Source: a bacterium (GTDB lineage: Bacteria > JAMCPX01). From it: a DNA stretch of 64,000 nucleotides. The stretch lies in NCBI GenBank assembly GCA_021787665.1, contig JAJYLN010000003.1:80502-144501 (forward strand), written 5' to 3'. Positions 8,093 through 17,716 of this stretch are shown piece by piece; position 1 is the stretch's first letter, and each line of letters opens with the position of its first letter. The notes under the pieces are model-generated. The model was not told the origin of the DNA. It saw only the letters and a program-made list of their open reading frames with translations, and made no database searches. Made by a program: the position numbers and the translations under genes.

Positions 8093-10747
8093 ATGGATAC
8101 AGCGGACACGAAAATAGGTGGAGCTTATTCCCACAAAGACGTCGAAGAGCGATGGTACGCATACTGGGAAGAGAACGGCCTTTTCCATGAGGAGCCGGAC
8201 CAAAGGCAGGCTTACTCGATCGTCATTCCCCCGCCCAATATCACCGGCTCCCTTCATATGGGCCATGCGCTGAACAATACCCTCCAGGACATCCTCGTCC
8301 GCTATAAAAAAATGCAGGGCTTCAATGTCGTATGGATACCGGGCACGGACCATGCCGGCATCGCAGCGCAGAACGTCGTCGAGCGACAGCTCGCACAGGA
8401 GGGGCTCAGCAGGTTCAAGATCGGCAGGGAAAAGTTCATCGAGCGGGTCTGGGAATGGAAAAAGAAATCGGGCGATACCATAGTCCATCAGCTCATGAAG
8501 CTGGGCGTTGCCTGCGATTGGGCGCGACAGAGATTCACCATGGATGACGGACTGTCCTTGGCTGTCAGGGAGGTGTTCGTGAGGCTCTACAACGAGGGCC
8601 TCATCTATCGGGGCGAGTACATTATCAACTGGTGCCCTCGGTGCTTTACTGCGCTCTCCGATCTCGAGGTCGAACACAAGGACGAAGAGGGGAAGCTGTA
8701 TTACCTGTTCTACCCAAACCCGGACCGGAAGGGGGGAATTACGGTCGCCACGACCAGACCGGAGACTATGCTCGGAGACACCGCCGTAGCGGTGCATCCC
8801 GAAGACCCGCGGTACAAGGCCGCTATCGGAAAGACCGTCGTTCTACCGTTAGCGGACAGAGAGATACCGATTATCGCGGACCCGGCGGTGAAGGCCGACT
8901 TCGGGACCGGGGCCGTGAAGATAACCCCTGCACACGACTTCAACGACTTCGAGGTTTCGAAGCGGCACTCCCTGGCGCAGATCCAGGTCATCGAGCGTAC
9001 GGGAAAGATGTCTGCCGCAGCAGGTAAATATCAGGGGATGGACAGATACAAGGCTCGCGAGGCCATCGTCGAGAGACTGCAGAAGCTCGGTCTGCTCGTC
9101 AAGATTGAAGACTACCGGCTGCCGGCCGGGAGATGCTACCGGTGCAGCACCGTGACCGAGCCCATGGTGTCCACGCAGTGGTTCGTAAAGACCGCCACCC
9201 TCGCACGGCCCGCGATCGATGCGGTCAGGGACCACCGGACACGGATTATACCGACCGCGTGGGAAAACGCTTATTTTGAGTGGATGGAGAACATCAGGGA
9301 CTGGTGTATATCGAGACAGATATGGTGGGGGCACAGGATCCCTGCATGGTATTGCGACGACTGCAAGGGCATCACCGCTTCCGTGCAACCGCCCGCGAAG
9401 TGCTCGCACTGCAGCAGCACGAACCTACGTCAGGACGAGGACGTGCTCGACACGTGGTTCTCCTCGGCGCTCTGGCCGTTCTCGACCCTCGGATGGCCGG
9501 CAAAGACCGGCGACCTGGAATACTATTATCCGACCAGCACACTCGTGACGGCATTCGACATCATCTTCTTCTGGGTGGCCCGCATGATGATGATGGGGCT
9601 GAAATTCATGGGCGATGTGCCCTTCAGGGATGTCTATATCCACGCGCTCGTGCGGGACGAGCTGGGCAAGAAGATGAGCAAGACCAAGGGCAACGTGATC
9701 GACCCGCTTGTCATCATCGAGAAGTACGGCACGGATGCGTTCAGATTCACGCTCGCCGCCATGGCAGCGCAGGGCAGGGACATACGCCTGTCCGAGCAGC
9801 GGATAACGGGCTACAAGAACTTTATCAACAAGCTCTGGAACAGTACGCGGTTCGTGAACATCAAAAAGACTGAGGCCGGGGTGGGACGGCCGTTCCATCA
9901 GAGCTCCCAGGTCCCTATCAATGCGTGGATCAACAGAAAATTACGGCGCGTGACAGCGGGGGTCATGGACGCGATCGACGGCTACCGTTTCAACGATGCG
10001 GCGACGGCCCTGTACCAGTTCGTCTGGCACGAGTACTGTGATTGGTATATCGAGATGGTCAAGGTCCGCACCGCAGCATCACCGGACAGGACGACGCTGG
10101 ACAACATGCTGTTCGTCCACGACGTCATGACGCGACTGCTCCACCCCTTCATCCCTTTCCTGACGGAAGAGGCCTACCACATCCTCGGCGGTACCGGCTC
10201 GATACTGCGGGAGCGCTACCCTGACGTCGACCACTTGATCCAGCCGGACAGCGCGGCGGATATCGCCGCGGACGAAGTCGACTTGGTCATCGACATCATC
10301 AAGCGCATCAGAAACATACGGGCCGAATGCAATGTACCTGCCGCGGCCGATATCGATATTAGCTTCTCGGGTACCGGCGAGCGCCAGGGACTGGTCCGGA
10401 AATATCATGACTACATCACACGGCTGACCCGGACCAAAGGCATGGATGTTTATCAGGGCGTCCCGGGGATGAAAGGCAGTGCGGTTGAACGGGTGGAAGG
10501 AGTGACCATCTATGTTCATCTCGCCGGCGTGATAGAGCCCTCCACCGAGATTCAAAGACTCGATAAGGAGATGGGCAAGCTGCAGCTCGACCTCGAGAAA
10601 TACAAGTACAAGCTCAGCAACGAGGAGTTCGTACGAAAGGCACCCCAGGAAGTGATCGATGAGGCGAAACAGATACATGCGGAGCTGAAGGAGCGTCACG
10701 AGCAGTTGAACGCAGCAAAGAAAAGGCTGGAAGAGCTCTTGCGATGA
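8093..10747 (+). CDS. valS: Valyl-tRNA synthetase
   Basis: Class Ia synthetase that charges tRNA-Val, with a CP1 editing domain. The 884 residues contain the HIGH region PPPNITGSLHMGHAL near residue 46, the KMSKS equivalent KKMSKTKGN near residue 524, an anticodon-binding domain, and the C-terminal coiled coil (EIQRLDKEMGKLQLDLEK) typical of ValRS. The open frame extends upstream to 7991, but the residues before MDTADTK are unlike ValRS; ATG 8093 has an AGG about nine bases ahead, and ATG 8084 is a close alternative. It overlaps nadC by four bases. Confidence 0.97.
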   Translation: MDTADTKIGGAYSHKDVEERWYAYWEENGLFHEEPDQRQAYSIVIPPPNITGSLHMGHALNNTLQDILVRYKKMQGFNVVWIPGTDHAGIAAQNVVERQLAQEGLSRFKIGREKFIERVWEWKKKSGDTIVHQLMKLGVACDWARQRFTMDDGLSLAVREVFVRLYNEGLIYRGEYIINWCPRCFTALSDLEVEHKDEEGKLYYLFYPNPDRKGGITVATTRPETMLGDTAVAVHPEDPRYKAAIGKTVVLPLADREIPIIADPAVKADFGTGAVKITPAHDFNDFEVSKRHSLAQIQVIERTGKMSAAAGKYQGMDRYKAREAIVERLQKLGLLVKIEDYRLPAGRCYRCSTVTEPMVSTQWFVKTATLARPAIDAVRDHRTRIIPTAWENAYFEWMENIRDWCISRQIWWGHRIPAWYCDDCKGITASVQPPAKCSHCSSTNLRQDEDVLDTWFSSALWPFSTLGWPAKTGDLEYYYPTSTLVTAFDIIFFWVARMMMMGLKFMGDVPFRDVYIHALVRDELGKKMSKTKGNVIDPLVIIEKYGTDAFRFTLAAMAAQGRDIRLSEQRITGYKNFINKLWNSTRFVNIKKTEAGVGRPFHQSSQVPINAWINRKLRRVTAGVMDAIDGYRFNDAATALYQFVWHEYCDWYIEMVKVRTAASPDRTTLDNMLFVHDVMTRLLHPFIPFLTEEAYHILGGTGSILRERYPDVDHLIQPDSAADIAADEVDLVIDIIKRIRNIRAECNVPAAADIDISFSGTGERQGLVRKYHDYITRLTRTKGMDVYQGVPGMKGSAVERVEGVTIYVHLAGVIEPSTEIQRLDKEMGKLQLDLEKYKYKLSNEEFVRKAPQEVIDEAKQIHAELKERHEQLNAAKKRLEELLR

Positions 10748-11589
10748 GCTGCACGGACCGCATCATACCGTGTGCGCTCGATGAAGACATCGGTACCGGG
10801 GACATCACGACCGACGGCATCATCGACGACGCGCTCCTCGCATCGGCAGCCATCATCATGAAGGAGAACGCCGTCGTTTCCGGGATGGAGGTCGTACGGC
10901 GGGTCTTCCTGACCGTGGACCCCGCGATACAGTTCGAACCGCTCGTCAGGGACGGACAAGCCGTCCAGAAAGGCGAGGTCATTGCCAACCTGACCGGGAA
11001 GGCCCGCTCCCTGCTCAAGGGAGAGCGTTGTGCGCTCAATTTTCTGATGAGGCTGTCCGGCATCGCCACCCTCACGCGCGCGTTCACACTGGCTATCGAG
11101 GGCACCGGGGTGGTCCTGCTCGATACACGGAAGACGACGCCCGGGCTGCGTGCGCTGGAGAAGCATGCGGTAAGGACCGGAGGCGGGAAGAACCACAGGT
11201 TCGGCCTGTTCGACGGCGTGCTGATAAAAGACAACCACATCAAGGCGTCGGGCAGCGTCGGTGAAGCCGTGAAGAGGATGAAGCACGTCGTGCCGTACCA
11301 TACGATAGAGGTTGAGGTCCGGACCCTCGGGGAGCTGAACGAAGCGATGCTCGCCGGTGCCGATATCGTCATGCTCGACAACATGCCTGTGGAGACGATG
11401 AAACAGGCCTTAGAACTTGTGAAGGGCAAGGCGCTGACCGAGGTGTCCGGGAACGTGACCCTCGAGAATATCCGGGATATAGCGCGGATCCGTCCGGACT
11501 TCATATCGACCGGGGCCATCACACATTCTGCGAGGGCCATTGATATTTCGATGAAGCTAACTACCATCTATACAAAGGAGACACCATGA
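10744..11589 (+). CDS. nadC: Nicotinate-nucleotide pyrophosphorylase (carboxylating)
   Basis: Cytosolic quinolinate phosphoribosyltransferase that makes nicotinate mononucleotide in de novo NAD synthesis. The 281 residues are full length, with the N-terminal ALDEDIGTGDITTDG, the catalytic-region LLDTRKTTPGLRALEK and HRFGLFDGVLIKDNH, and the phosphate-binding end DFISTGAITHSARAIDISM. The ATG overlaps the end of valS (ATGA), so it is translationally coupled. nadA and nadB are not in this window. Confidence 0.96.
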   Translation: MSCTDRIIPCALDEDIGTGDITTDGIIDDALLASAAIIMKENAVVSGMEVVRRVFLTVDPAIQFEPLVRDGQAVQKGEVIANLTGKARSLLKGERCALNFLMRLSGIATLTRAFTLAIEGTGVVLLDTRKTTPGLRALEKHAVRTGGGKNHRFGLFDGVLIKDNHIKASGSVGEAVKRMKHVVPYHTIEVEVRTLGELNEAMLAGADIVMLDNMPVETMKQALELVKGKALTEVSGNVTLENIRDIARIRPDFISTGAITHSARAIDISMKLTTIYTKETP

Positions 11590-13517
11590 AAAGACTATTG
11601 CTGGTTGCACTGATCGCGGTATTGTCCGCGGTCCCTGTCCTGCTGCCGGCGCCGCTGTCCGCTTCAGCCAGCGACCCGCAGCAGGAGGCAGGCGCGATCG
11701 TCGTGCAGGACACAGAGAGGACCAAGGTCTTCAAAGACTTTACCTACACGACCGTTGAGCACGAGCGGGTAACCATATTGAACAAGCGTGGGGTGAATGC
11801 CTACTGCGAGGTCGTACTGCCCTACTCAACCGAATACCAGAGGATAGAGATACTCGATGCAAAGACCCTGACCCCGGACGGAAAAATCCTGAAGCCCGGG
11901 AAGAAGGGCATCAACGACGTCACACCGCCGTTCATCTTCAGTGCGCCCATATACTCGGACGTAAAGTACAGGACGATAACCATGCCTGGCTGTACGCCCG
12001 GTGCTACCATCGACTACACCGTCCGGATAAGGACCATAAAGCCGTACATGAAGGGGAACTTCTTCGATAGCGATTACCTGCAGACGAGCGACCCCATATC
12101 GCAGTCGACGTACGAGGTAAGCTTCCCCAGGGACGTGAAGTTTGCGTACCGGCAGTACAATTTTATCAGCCCGCCGTCCATTATCGAACGGGGAGACAGG
12201 GTCATGTACACCTGGAAACTCAGGGGCATCAAACAGATCATCCCGGAACAGAACATGCCGCCGATGTCCGAGGTCCTAAACCGTGTCAGGATAAGTACCG
12301 TGGGCTCGTGGGACGGGCTCGCACGATGGTACTGGGGCCTGTCCGGCAAGCAGTACGGTAGCAGCAAGGCTATGGACAGAAAGATCACAAAGCTGACAAA
12401 GGGACTGACAACGACAGACGAGAAGATCCGTGCGATATACGACTACGTGTCGATGAATATCCGCTATGTCGGGCTGGAGTTCGGGATTGAAGGATACAAG
12501 CCCCACAAGGCACAAGACGTATTCAAGAACAAGTACGGAGACTGCAAAGACCACGCGACGCTCCTCATAGCGATGCTGAGACACATCGGCGTGACCGCCT
12601 ATCCGGTGCTCGTGGATACAGCCGAAGTCTCGAAGATGGACCCATCCCTGCCATCCCCGGGCCAGTTCGATCACGAGATCGTCGCCATACCGCAGGGCAA
12701 GGGGTTCTGGTTCCTGGACTCGACCTCCGACGTCACGAACTACAAAGACCTCCCGCCGATGGACCAGGGAAGGCAGGTGGTTGTCGTACAGCGGGACACG
12801 GCGAAGATCGTCGAGACGCCGATATTTTCGCCGGCAAAAAACGCTACGGACGATGTCAGGACGGTGACGATAAACAGGGACGGCTCGCTCAGCGTCGCTA
12901 TGAAGCTTACGTACACGGGCGTCTACGGTATGTACATCAAGGCGATGCTGCGGGGAATGAAGCCGATCCAGAGGAAGACCTTCCTCGAGGACACCGCGAG
13001 CGATGTCTGCCCCGGGGCGGTCGTCTACAGGTATACGATATCGAACATCTACGACCTGAACATCCCCGCAGCGGCAAGCCTCGACTTTACCTGTCAGGAC
13101 TATGTGATAAAGGCGGGGAACCTCCTCATCGTCAAGGTCCCGACGATGTCGATGCAGAACCTCGCACAGCTCGTCGCTCGGGATACGAGGACATACCCGC
13201 TCATGATAGGCTACAACTTTGAGAAGAAGAACTCGATCGTCTTCAACATCCCGGACGGCTACAGCATACGGTACATGCCGCAGAACACGTCGTACAAGAA
13301 CCAATTCGGCACATTCACTATTAACTATCAGAGGCTCGAGAGACACCTCGGATACACCGGTGACATCGTGATACAGGCGTATTCCGTCGAACCGAAGGAT
13401 TACCCCCTGATCAAGACGCTGTTCAACACGGCCGTCATCGGCTCGAAGAACCAGGTCGTGGTGTTCGAAAGGCTGAACATCGGAAGGCATATCATCAGGC
13501 GCAGGAGAAGGAGATAA
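11586..13517 (+). CDS. Exported DUF3857/transglutaminase-like protein
   Basis: The 643 residues start with a clear Sec signal (MKRLLLVALIAVLSAVPVLL, cleavage near ASA). Residues ~55-210 match the DUF3857 beta domain, and ~270-390 are a transglutaminase-like core with Cys in NKYGDCKDHATLL, His in QFDHEIVAI and Asp in FLDSTSD, so the triad looks intact. The C-terminal ~240 residues resemble the beta domains that follow in this family. It is probably periplasmic or outer-membrane associated; the substrate is unknown. It overlaps nadC by four bases, which is more likely coincidental packing than shared function. Confidence 0.85.
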   Translation: MKRLLLVALIAVLSAVPVLLPAPLSASASDPQQEAGAIVVQDTERTKVFKDFTYTTVEHERVTILNKRGVNAYCEVVLPYSTEYQRIEILDAKTLTPDGKILKPGKKGINDVTPPFIFSAPIYSDVKYRTITMPGCTPGATIDYTVRIRTIKPYMKGNFFDSDYLQTSDPISQSTYEVSFPRDVKFAYRQYNFISPPSIIERGDRVMYTWKLRGIKQIIPEQNMPPMSEVLNRVRISTVGSWDGLARWYWGLSGKQYGSSKAMDRKITKLTKGLTTTDEKIRAIYDYVSMNIRYVGLEFGIEGYKPHKAQDVFKNKYGDCKDHATLLIAMLRHIGVTAYPVLVDTAEVSKMDPSLPSPGQFDHEIVAIPQGKGFWFLDSTSDVTNYKDLPPMDQGRQVVVVQRDTAKIVETPIFSPAKNATDDVRTVTINRDGSLSVAMKLTYTGVYGMYIKAMLRGMKPIQRKTFLEDTASDVCPGAVVYRYTISNIYDLNIPAAASLDFTCQDYVIKAGNLLIVKVPTMSMQNLAQLVARDTRTYPLMIGYNFEKKNSIVFNIPDGYSIRYMPQNTSYKNQFGTFTINYQRLERHLGYTGDIVIQAYSVEPKDYPLIKTLFNTAVIGSKNQVVVFERLNIGRHIIRRRRRR

Positions 13518-13565
13518 GGGCAGCTGGCCCTCCGACACGGGCGTGCCGGCTACCCCTTCGCGTAC

Positions 13566-14471
13566 ATGAGATACATCCTGATAGAGGCATTCACCCTCAT
13601 CGTGCTGGGCATGCTGTCCAGACTGCTGGGCCTCGTCGATGAGAAAGACGACCGCATCATAGCGAAGCTTGTCTTCAACGTCACGCTCCCTTTCCTCGTC
13701 TTCCTCGCGATGTTCAACCAGCACCCTGTCTATGTCTATCTGAAGATCACGATTCTTGTCTGGGTCCTGCTCGGCCTGTTCACCGCAGCGACCTATTACC
13801 TTGCCAAAGGCGTTATAAAAGACCCGAAGAGGCTCGGGGTCTTTGTGATGACCTGCGTCGGCGGGAATACGGCGTTCCTCGGATACGCGGTGATCCAGGG
13901 ATTGGTAGGGAGCAGGGGTATGCCCGCTGCCGTGATCTATGACCAGTTCGGGAACGGGATCTTCATCTACACGGTGCTGCTGCTTCTCATGTCCTATCTC
14001 GGCAACAAGAGCCTCGGGCCGCGGGCGCTGCTTTCCGGCGTACTCACGCCGCCTTTTATCGCCCTTATCGTGGGCCTCCTTTTCCCGGCTTCCGTCCACA
14101 TGCCGGCCTCCATCATGAAGGCGTTTGAACTCGTGGGCGGGGTAACGACCCCCCTTATGATGCTCATTGTCGGCATGAATCTGACACGGTCCCTGGAGCT
14201 GTCGTCCGTTCCCCTCCTCGGCGTCGTATCCGTCGTGAAGCTCGCGATCGTCCCGGCCGCGATGTATCTGCTCGCCGCCGTCGTACGCATGCCTGCGTTC
14301 CCCCTGAAGATAACGGTGCTCCAGGCTGCCATGCCCTCCATGATGACGAGCGTCATCTTCGCACAGATTTACGACCTCGACGAGCCGCTCGCGGCGCAGC
14401 TCGTCGTTGCCACGACCCTGATCAGTTTCTTCACCCTTCCGTTCATCTGGACACTGCTCCGGCACGGGTAG
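13566..14471 (+). CDS. AEC-family transporter (auxin efflux carrier type permease)
   Basis: The 301 residues are almost entirely hydrophobic, with about ten predicted membrane helices in two five-helix halves: family-like VFNVTLPFLVFLAMF near residue 37 in the first half, and ITVLQAAMPSMMTSVIFAQIYDLD in the second. Bacterial members export or import malate, malonate or other organic acids; the substrate here cannot be read from sequence. The start ATG has a weak ribosome-binding site. Confidence 0.85.
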   Translation: MRYILIEAFTLIVLGMLSRLLGLVDEKDDRIIAKLVFNVTLPFLVFLAMFNQHPVYVYLKITILVWVLLGLFTAATYYLAKGVIKDPKRLGVFVMTCVGGNTAFLGYAVIQGLVGSRGMPAAVIYDQFGNGIFIYTVLLLLMSYLGNKSLGPRALLSGVLTPPFIALIVGLLFPASVHMPASIMKAFELVGGVTTPLMMLIVGMNLTRSLELSSVPLLGVVSVVKLAIVPAAMYLLAAVVRMPAFPLKITVLQAAMPSMMTSVIFAQIYDLDEPLAAQLVVATTLISFFTLPFIWTLLRHG

Positions 14472-14630
14472 TCCGTATACTCCGCTCGGTCACATCGGTG
14501 CCTGACCAACTCACGTCGGACAGCAGCCTTACCTGCACGCTCATACCGGCGCCCCGGGCGAACCCGTGCAAGCGTGCCACACAAAGATTCCCTTTGAAAT
14601 ATCTGTACCGCATGGTAAAAGTAACGATAT

Positions 14631-15731
14631 ATGCAGCCAGACGTGAGCCTATTTCCCCTTGCGGGAGCAGGCCCCTTTCTCGGGAAGAACAGACTAAAGA
14701 TAGGACTGGAGATATCCTCTCTGGCGTTCCCCTTGTCCGGCATACAGGTCTACATCAACGGCATCGTCCATGCTCTGCGCAGCTTAGACACGACAAACCA
14801 CTACATCCTAACCACCAAGGCTAAGCAATACCTCAAGCTCAGGGAATACGGAGCTTCATCGTTCTGGCTCAGAAGTTTCGACGTTTATCATGGACTCGAC
14901 GGCTTTCTGCCCGGGGCGGTCCGTGCGGCGCTGAAGTCAGCTATCGTCCACGACGTTCTATTCCTGAAGAGCGGGGACTACCATACCGCAGAGCAGCGCC
15001 AAAGGCTGCTACGTAAACTATACAGGCTGACCAGACGGGCCGATGTCCTTATCACGCCCTCGCTGGCAACGAAAAAAGACCTCTCCGCTCTATTTCCTGC
15101 TGAGAGAATCTATGTCGTTCCGAACGGCTGCTCTGAGTCGTTCAGACCGATGTCAGCGGCCACGCTTGCAGACTTCAGGCAAGGTCTGGGCGTGGACAGG
15201 TATCTGCTCTTCGTCGGTGTCTTCCAGCGTAGAAAAAACATCGAGAGGCTGCTCGACGCGTTCAAGATCATCAGGGGAACGATCCCCGGCCTGAAGCTCA
15301 TTATGGTGACGAGCTACTTTGGCTACGGAAGCACAGAGGTCATGCAGAAGGTCTCGGAGATGAAGGGAGACATCTTCCTCAAAAGGGGGGTGGGTCAGGA
15401 GGAGCTGGTGTCTCTGTATAACGGCGCGGAGGCCTTTTTGTTCCCGAGCCTTGCCGAAGGGTTCGGTCTGCCGGTACTGGAAGCCATGGCGTGCGGCACT
15501 CCGGTGGTCACATCCAGAATTTCGTCTATGCCTGAGATCGGCGGCGATGCGGTTGTATACTGCGACCCTTACGATACAACCGACATTGCGTCTGTTACGC
15601 TGGACGTGCTGGGCAGCGAAGCGAGGAAACGGGAGCTGAGGCAGCTCGGTCTGTCCCGGGCTGCGGGGTTCACCTGGACAGAGAGCGCACGCGGGGTCAT
15701 GAGCGTTTGGGAGAAAAATCTTTGTCCCTGA
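14631..15731 (+). CDS. Glycosyltransferase family 4 protein
   Basis: GT-B-fold retaining glycosyltransferase, 366 residues. The N-terminal domain starts around KIGLEISSLAFPLSGIQVYI, the C-terminal domain at LLFVGVFQRRKNIERLLDAF, and the EX7E-type motif is SLAEGFGLPVLEAMACG near residue 280. ATG 14631 has no clear Shine-Dalgarno and the first ~22 residues look non-homologous, so translation may begin slightly downstream. The last bases overlap the next glycosyltransferase gene, which suggests joint action in surface polysaccharide synthesis. Confidence 0.88.
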   Translation: MQPDVSLFPLAGAGPFLGKNRLKIGLEISSLAFPLSGIQVYINGIVHALRSLDTTNHYILTTKAKQYLKLREYGASSFWLRSFDVYHGLDGFLPGAVRAALKSAIVHDVLFLKSGDYHTAEQRQRLLRKLYRLTRRADVLITPSLATKKDLSALFPAERIYVVPNGCSESFRPMSAATLADFRQGLGVDRYLLFVGVFQRRKNIERLLDAFKIIRGTIPGLKLIMVTSYFGYGSTEVMQKVSEMKGDIFLKRGVGQEELVSLYNGAEAFLFPSLAEGFGLPVLEAMACGTPVVTSRISSMPEIGGDAVVYCDPYDTTDIASVTLDVLGSEARKRELRQLGLSRAAGFTWTESARGVMSVWEKNLCP

Positions 15732-16606
15732 AGCTCAGCGTCGTCATACCAAGCTTTAACGGAGCCGGGCGGCTGAAGGACTGCATCCCTGTACTTTTCA
15801 GGGCAATGGCACACGCGGGCTTCCAGCAGGAAGTCATCGTCGTCGACGATGCATCCGGCGATCACAGTGTGGAGTTTATACGGGGAACGTATCCGCAGAT
15901 CAGGCTCTTGGTACACGATATCAACAAGGGGTTTATTTCGAGCGTGAACGACGGAGTCCGAGCATGCACCAACGAGCTCGTCGTGCTTTTGAACAACGAT
16001 GTGATCGTTTACGAGGATACCTTTGATACGCTCGAGCAGGACTTTTCCGACAAGAGTGTATTCGCGGTGAGCTTCCAGTCGCTGAACGACGCAGGAACCT
16101 TCAGGGAGGGGCTTAAAAAGGCACCTTTTGTTCTCGGCTTCTACAAGATCAGGCACGGTGCGCAGGACCAGCCGCTCGATCTCTCCCGGGTATACGACAC
16201 CTTTTATGCTGTCGGCGGACACTGCGCTGTGCGGCGATCAGCATTCCTGGAGCTGGGAGGCATGGACCCCCTCTTCGCGCCCTTTTACTGGGAAGATCTG
16301 GACCTCAGCTTCAGAGCACGACGCGCAGGATACAAGGTGCTGTACGACCCGCGCTGCGTCGTGGTCCACCGGGAAATAGGTACGATTAAGACCCACTACG
16401 GGATGCGCTATATCCGGCGTATACGGGAGAGGAACAGGCTGCTCTTCCACTGGAAGGGCCTCAGAAATAGACCGTTCCTTTTTCTCCAGCATATCGTGTT
16501 CGTTTTTTTTAGACTGCTCACCGGCGTATTTCTGCTGGACACCGACTTCTATGCAGGGTTCTTCCTCGCGCTAAAGGCGAGGCTACAGCGCCCGATACAT
16601 CTCTGA
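15722..16606 (+). CDS. Glycosyltransferase family 2 protein (rhamnosyltransferase-like)
   Basis: GT-A-fold inverting transferase. It opens with KLSVVIPSFNGAGRLKDC and contains the nucleotide-binding VVDDASGD, the DXD-region LLNNDV and the acceptor-side YWEDLDLSFRARRAGYKV, as in WbbL-like rhamnosyltransferases; the C-terminal region is basic and hydrophobic and may touch the membrane. TTG 15722 is chosen because GGGAG sits seven bases ahead; a TTG at 15707 is possible. It overlaps the upstream glycosyltransferase by 10 bases and, tail to tail, the minus-strand glycosyltransferase by 24 bases. Confidence 0.88.
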   Translation: MSLKLSVVIPSFNGAGRLKDCIPVLFRAMAHAGFQQEVIVVDDASGDHSVEFIRGTYPQIRLLVHDINKGFISSVNDGVRACTNELVVLLNNDVIVYEDTFDTLEQDFSDKSVFAVSFQSLNDAGTFREGLKKAPFVLGFYKIRHGAQDQPLDLSRVYDTFYAVGGHCAVRRSAFLELGGMDPLFAPFYWEDLDLSFRARRAGYKVLYDPRCVVVHREIGTIKTHYGMRYIRRIRERNRLLFHWKGLRNRPFLFLQHIVFVFFRLLTGVFLLDTDFYAGFFLALKARLQRPIHL

Positions 16607-17716
16607 AAGTCTGGCACCGGTCACACGAGCGTCGAAACGCATCTCGGCTCTTTCACGGGACATGCGTCTGAGCCTTTCCCTGAGACTGCCGTCGTCCTTC
16701 AGGCTGCGTATCGCATGCGCTATGTCCTTGTACTCACCGGGCCCGACAAGAACGGCCACATCGCCAACCACCTCCGGTATCGAGCCACTCCTGCTCGCTA
16801 TCACGGGCAGTCCGGATGCCATCGCCTCGAGGAGCACCATCCCGTACTGCTCCTTCCATCCCCGCAGCGGTATACTGGGGAGGACGAAGGCATCGGCCCG
16901 GCTATACATCCCCTGCAGATCGGCATAGGAGACAAAGCCGGTAAACTCGACGAGATCCGAGATGCCGAGCTCATTCGCAGTGTTCCTTACTTCTGCCGTG
17001 GATTCGCCGACCATCAGGAGCCGCACATCCTTCACACCATGCATGTTCAGGAGCCGTAGCGCATTGAGCAGCTCGAAGACGCCCTTTTCGTACACCTGCC
17101 TCCCTATGAACAACACCGTGAAAAATGGACGACGCGTATCCTCGCCGGGTTTGAACCTTCTGACGTCGACGCCGTAGGGGACAACACGTACCGGAGCATC
17201 TGTTACCCCTTCTACGGCAAGCACGTCAGCGGCGTCCTGAGTGACGGCGTGGATAAGATCAACGTGCTCGAGGGCCACACGCCGCATGGACGTCCACCGG
17301 GGCTTTTGCCGGTACAGGAAGGGGATGTTCTCCCACACGGTGACCACCAGCCTGTACCCGCACCGATCCTTCAGCATGGCGGCCGTATAGGTAGCCTTCG
17401 ACTTCAGATCCACCGTGTGGACGATGTCGACGCCCTTCAGCACCCGTGCCAGCGTATGGGGGAAGAAGCGCCGCCTCTGCGCCCGGTCGGCGACAATGTA
17501 CTTGAGCGTGGTTGCAAGGTCCACCAGAGACAGCACCCGCTCCCGTGCCTTCGTGACCACGACGGGCATAACGGGAAGGTCCTCCAGGGTAACATCGTTG
17601 TCCTCCGGGGCGATGGGCACGAGTTCGATCCCCGGCAGATCGAGGTAGTTCTGCATCTCCCAGGGGTTGAGGCTGCGCTCCCTGATTATAGAGACTTTAC
17701 GGTTTCCTTCCCGCAT
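16583..17716 (-). CDS. Glycosyltransferase family 4 protein
   Basis: The 377 residues are in GT-B arrangement: a divergent N-terminal acceptor domain with KGVDIVHTVDLKSKATYTA, a linker at RVVPYGVDVRRFKPGED, the donor domain from FFTVLFIGRQVYEKGVFELL, and the EX7E-type motif EQYGMVLLEAMASGLPVI near residue 290. Its ATG overlaps the stop codon of the upstream metallo-hydrolase gene (TGATG), so it is the third gene of a minus-strand operon starting with the acyl-CoA synthetase at 20577. The acceptor could be a lipid, given that context, but this is inference. Confidence 0.88.
   Translation of the reverse strand: MREGNRKVSIIRERSLNPWEMQNYLDLPGIELVPIAPEDNDVTLEDLPVMPVVVTKARERVLSLVDLATTLKYIVADRAQRRRFFPHTLARVLKGVDIVHTVDLKSKATYTAAMLKDRCGYRLVVTVWENIPFLYRQKPRWTSMRRVALEHVDLIHAVTQDAADVLAVEGVTDAPVRVVPYGVDVRRFKPGEDTRRPFFTVLFIGRQVYEKGVFELLNALRLLNMHGVKDVRLLMVGESTAEVRNTANELGISDLVEFTGFVSYADLQGMYSRADAFVLPSIPLRGWKEQYGMVLLEAMASGLPVIASRSGSIPEVVGDVAVLVGPGEYKDIAHAIRSLKDDGSLRERLRRMSRERAEMRFDARVTGARLSEMYRAL

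Noticed and set aside
12276..14465. Very long minus-strand ORF (729 codons)
   Set aside because: Antisense to the well-supported DUF3857 protein and AEC transporter; its His/Asp/Arg-rich composition is typical of a shadow frame in GC-rich DNA.
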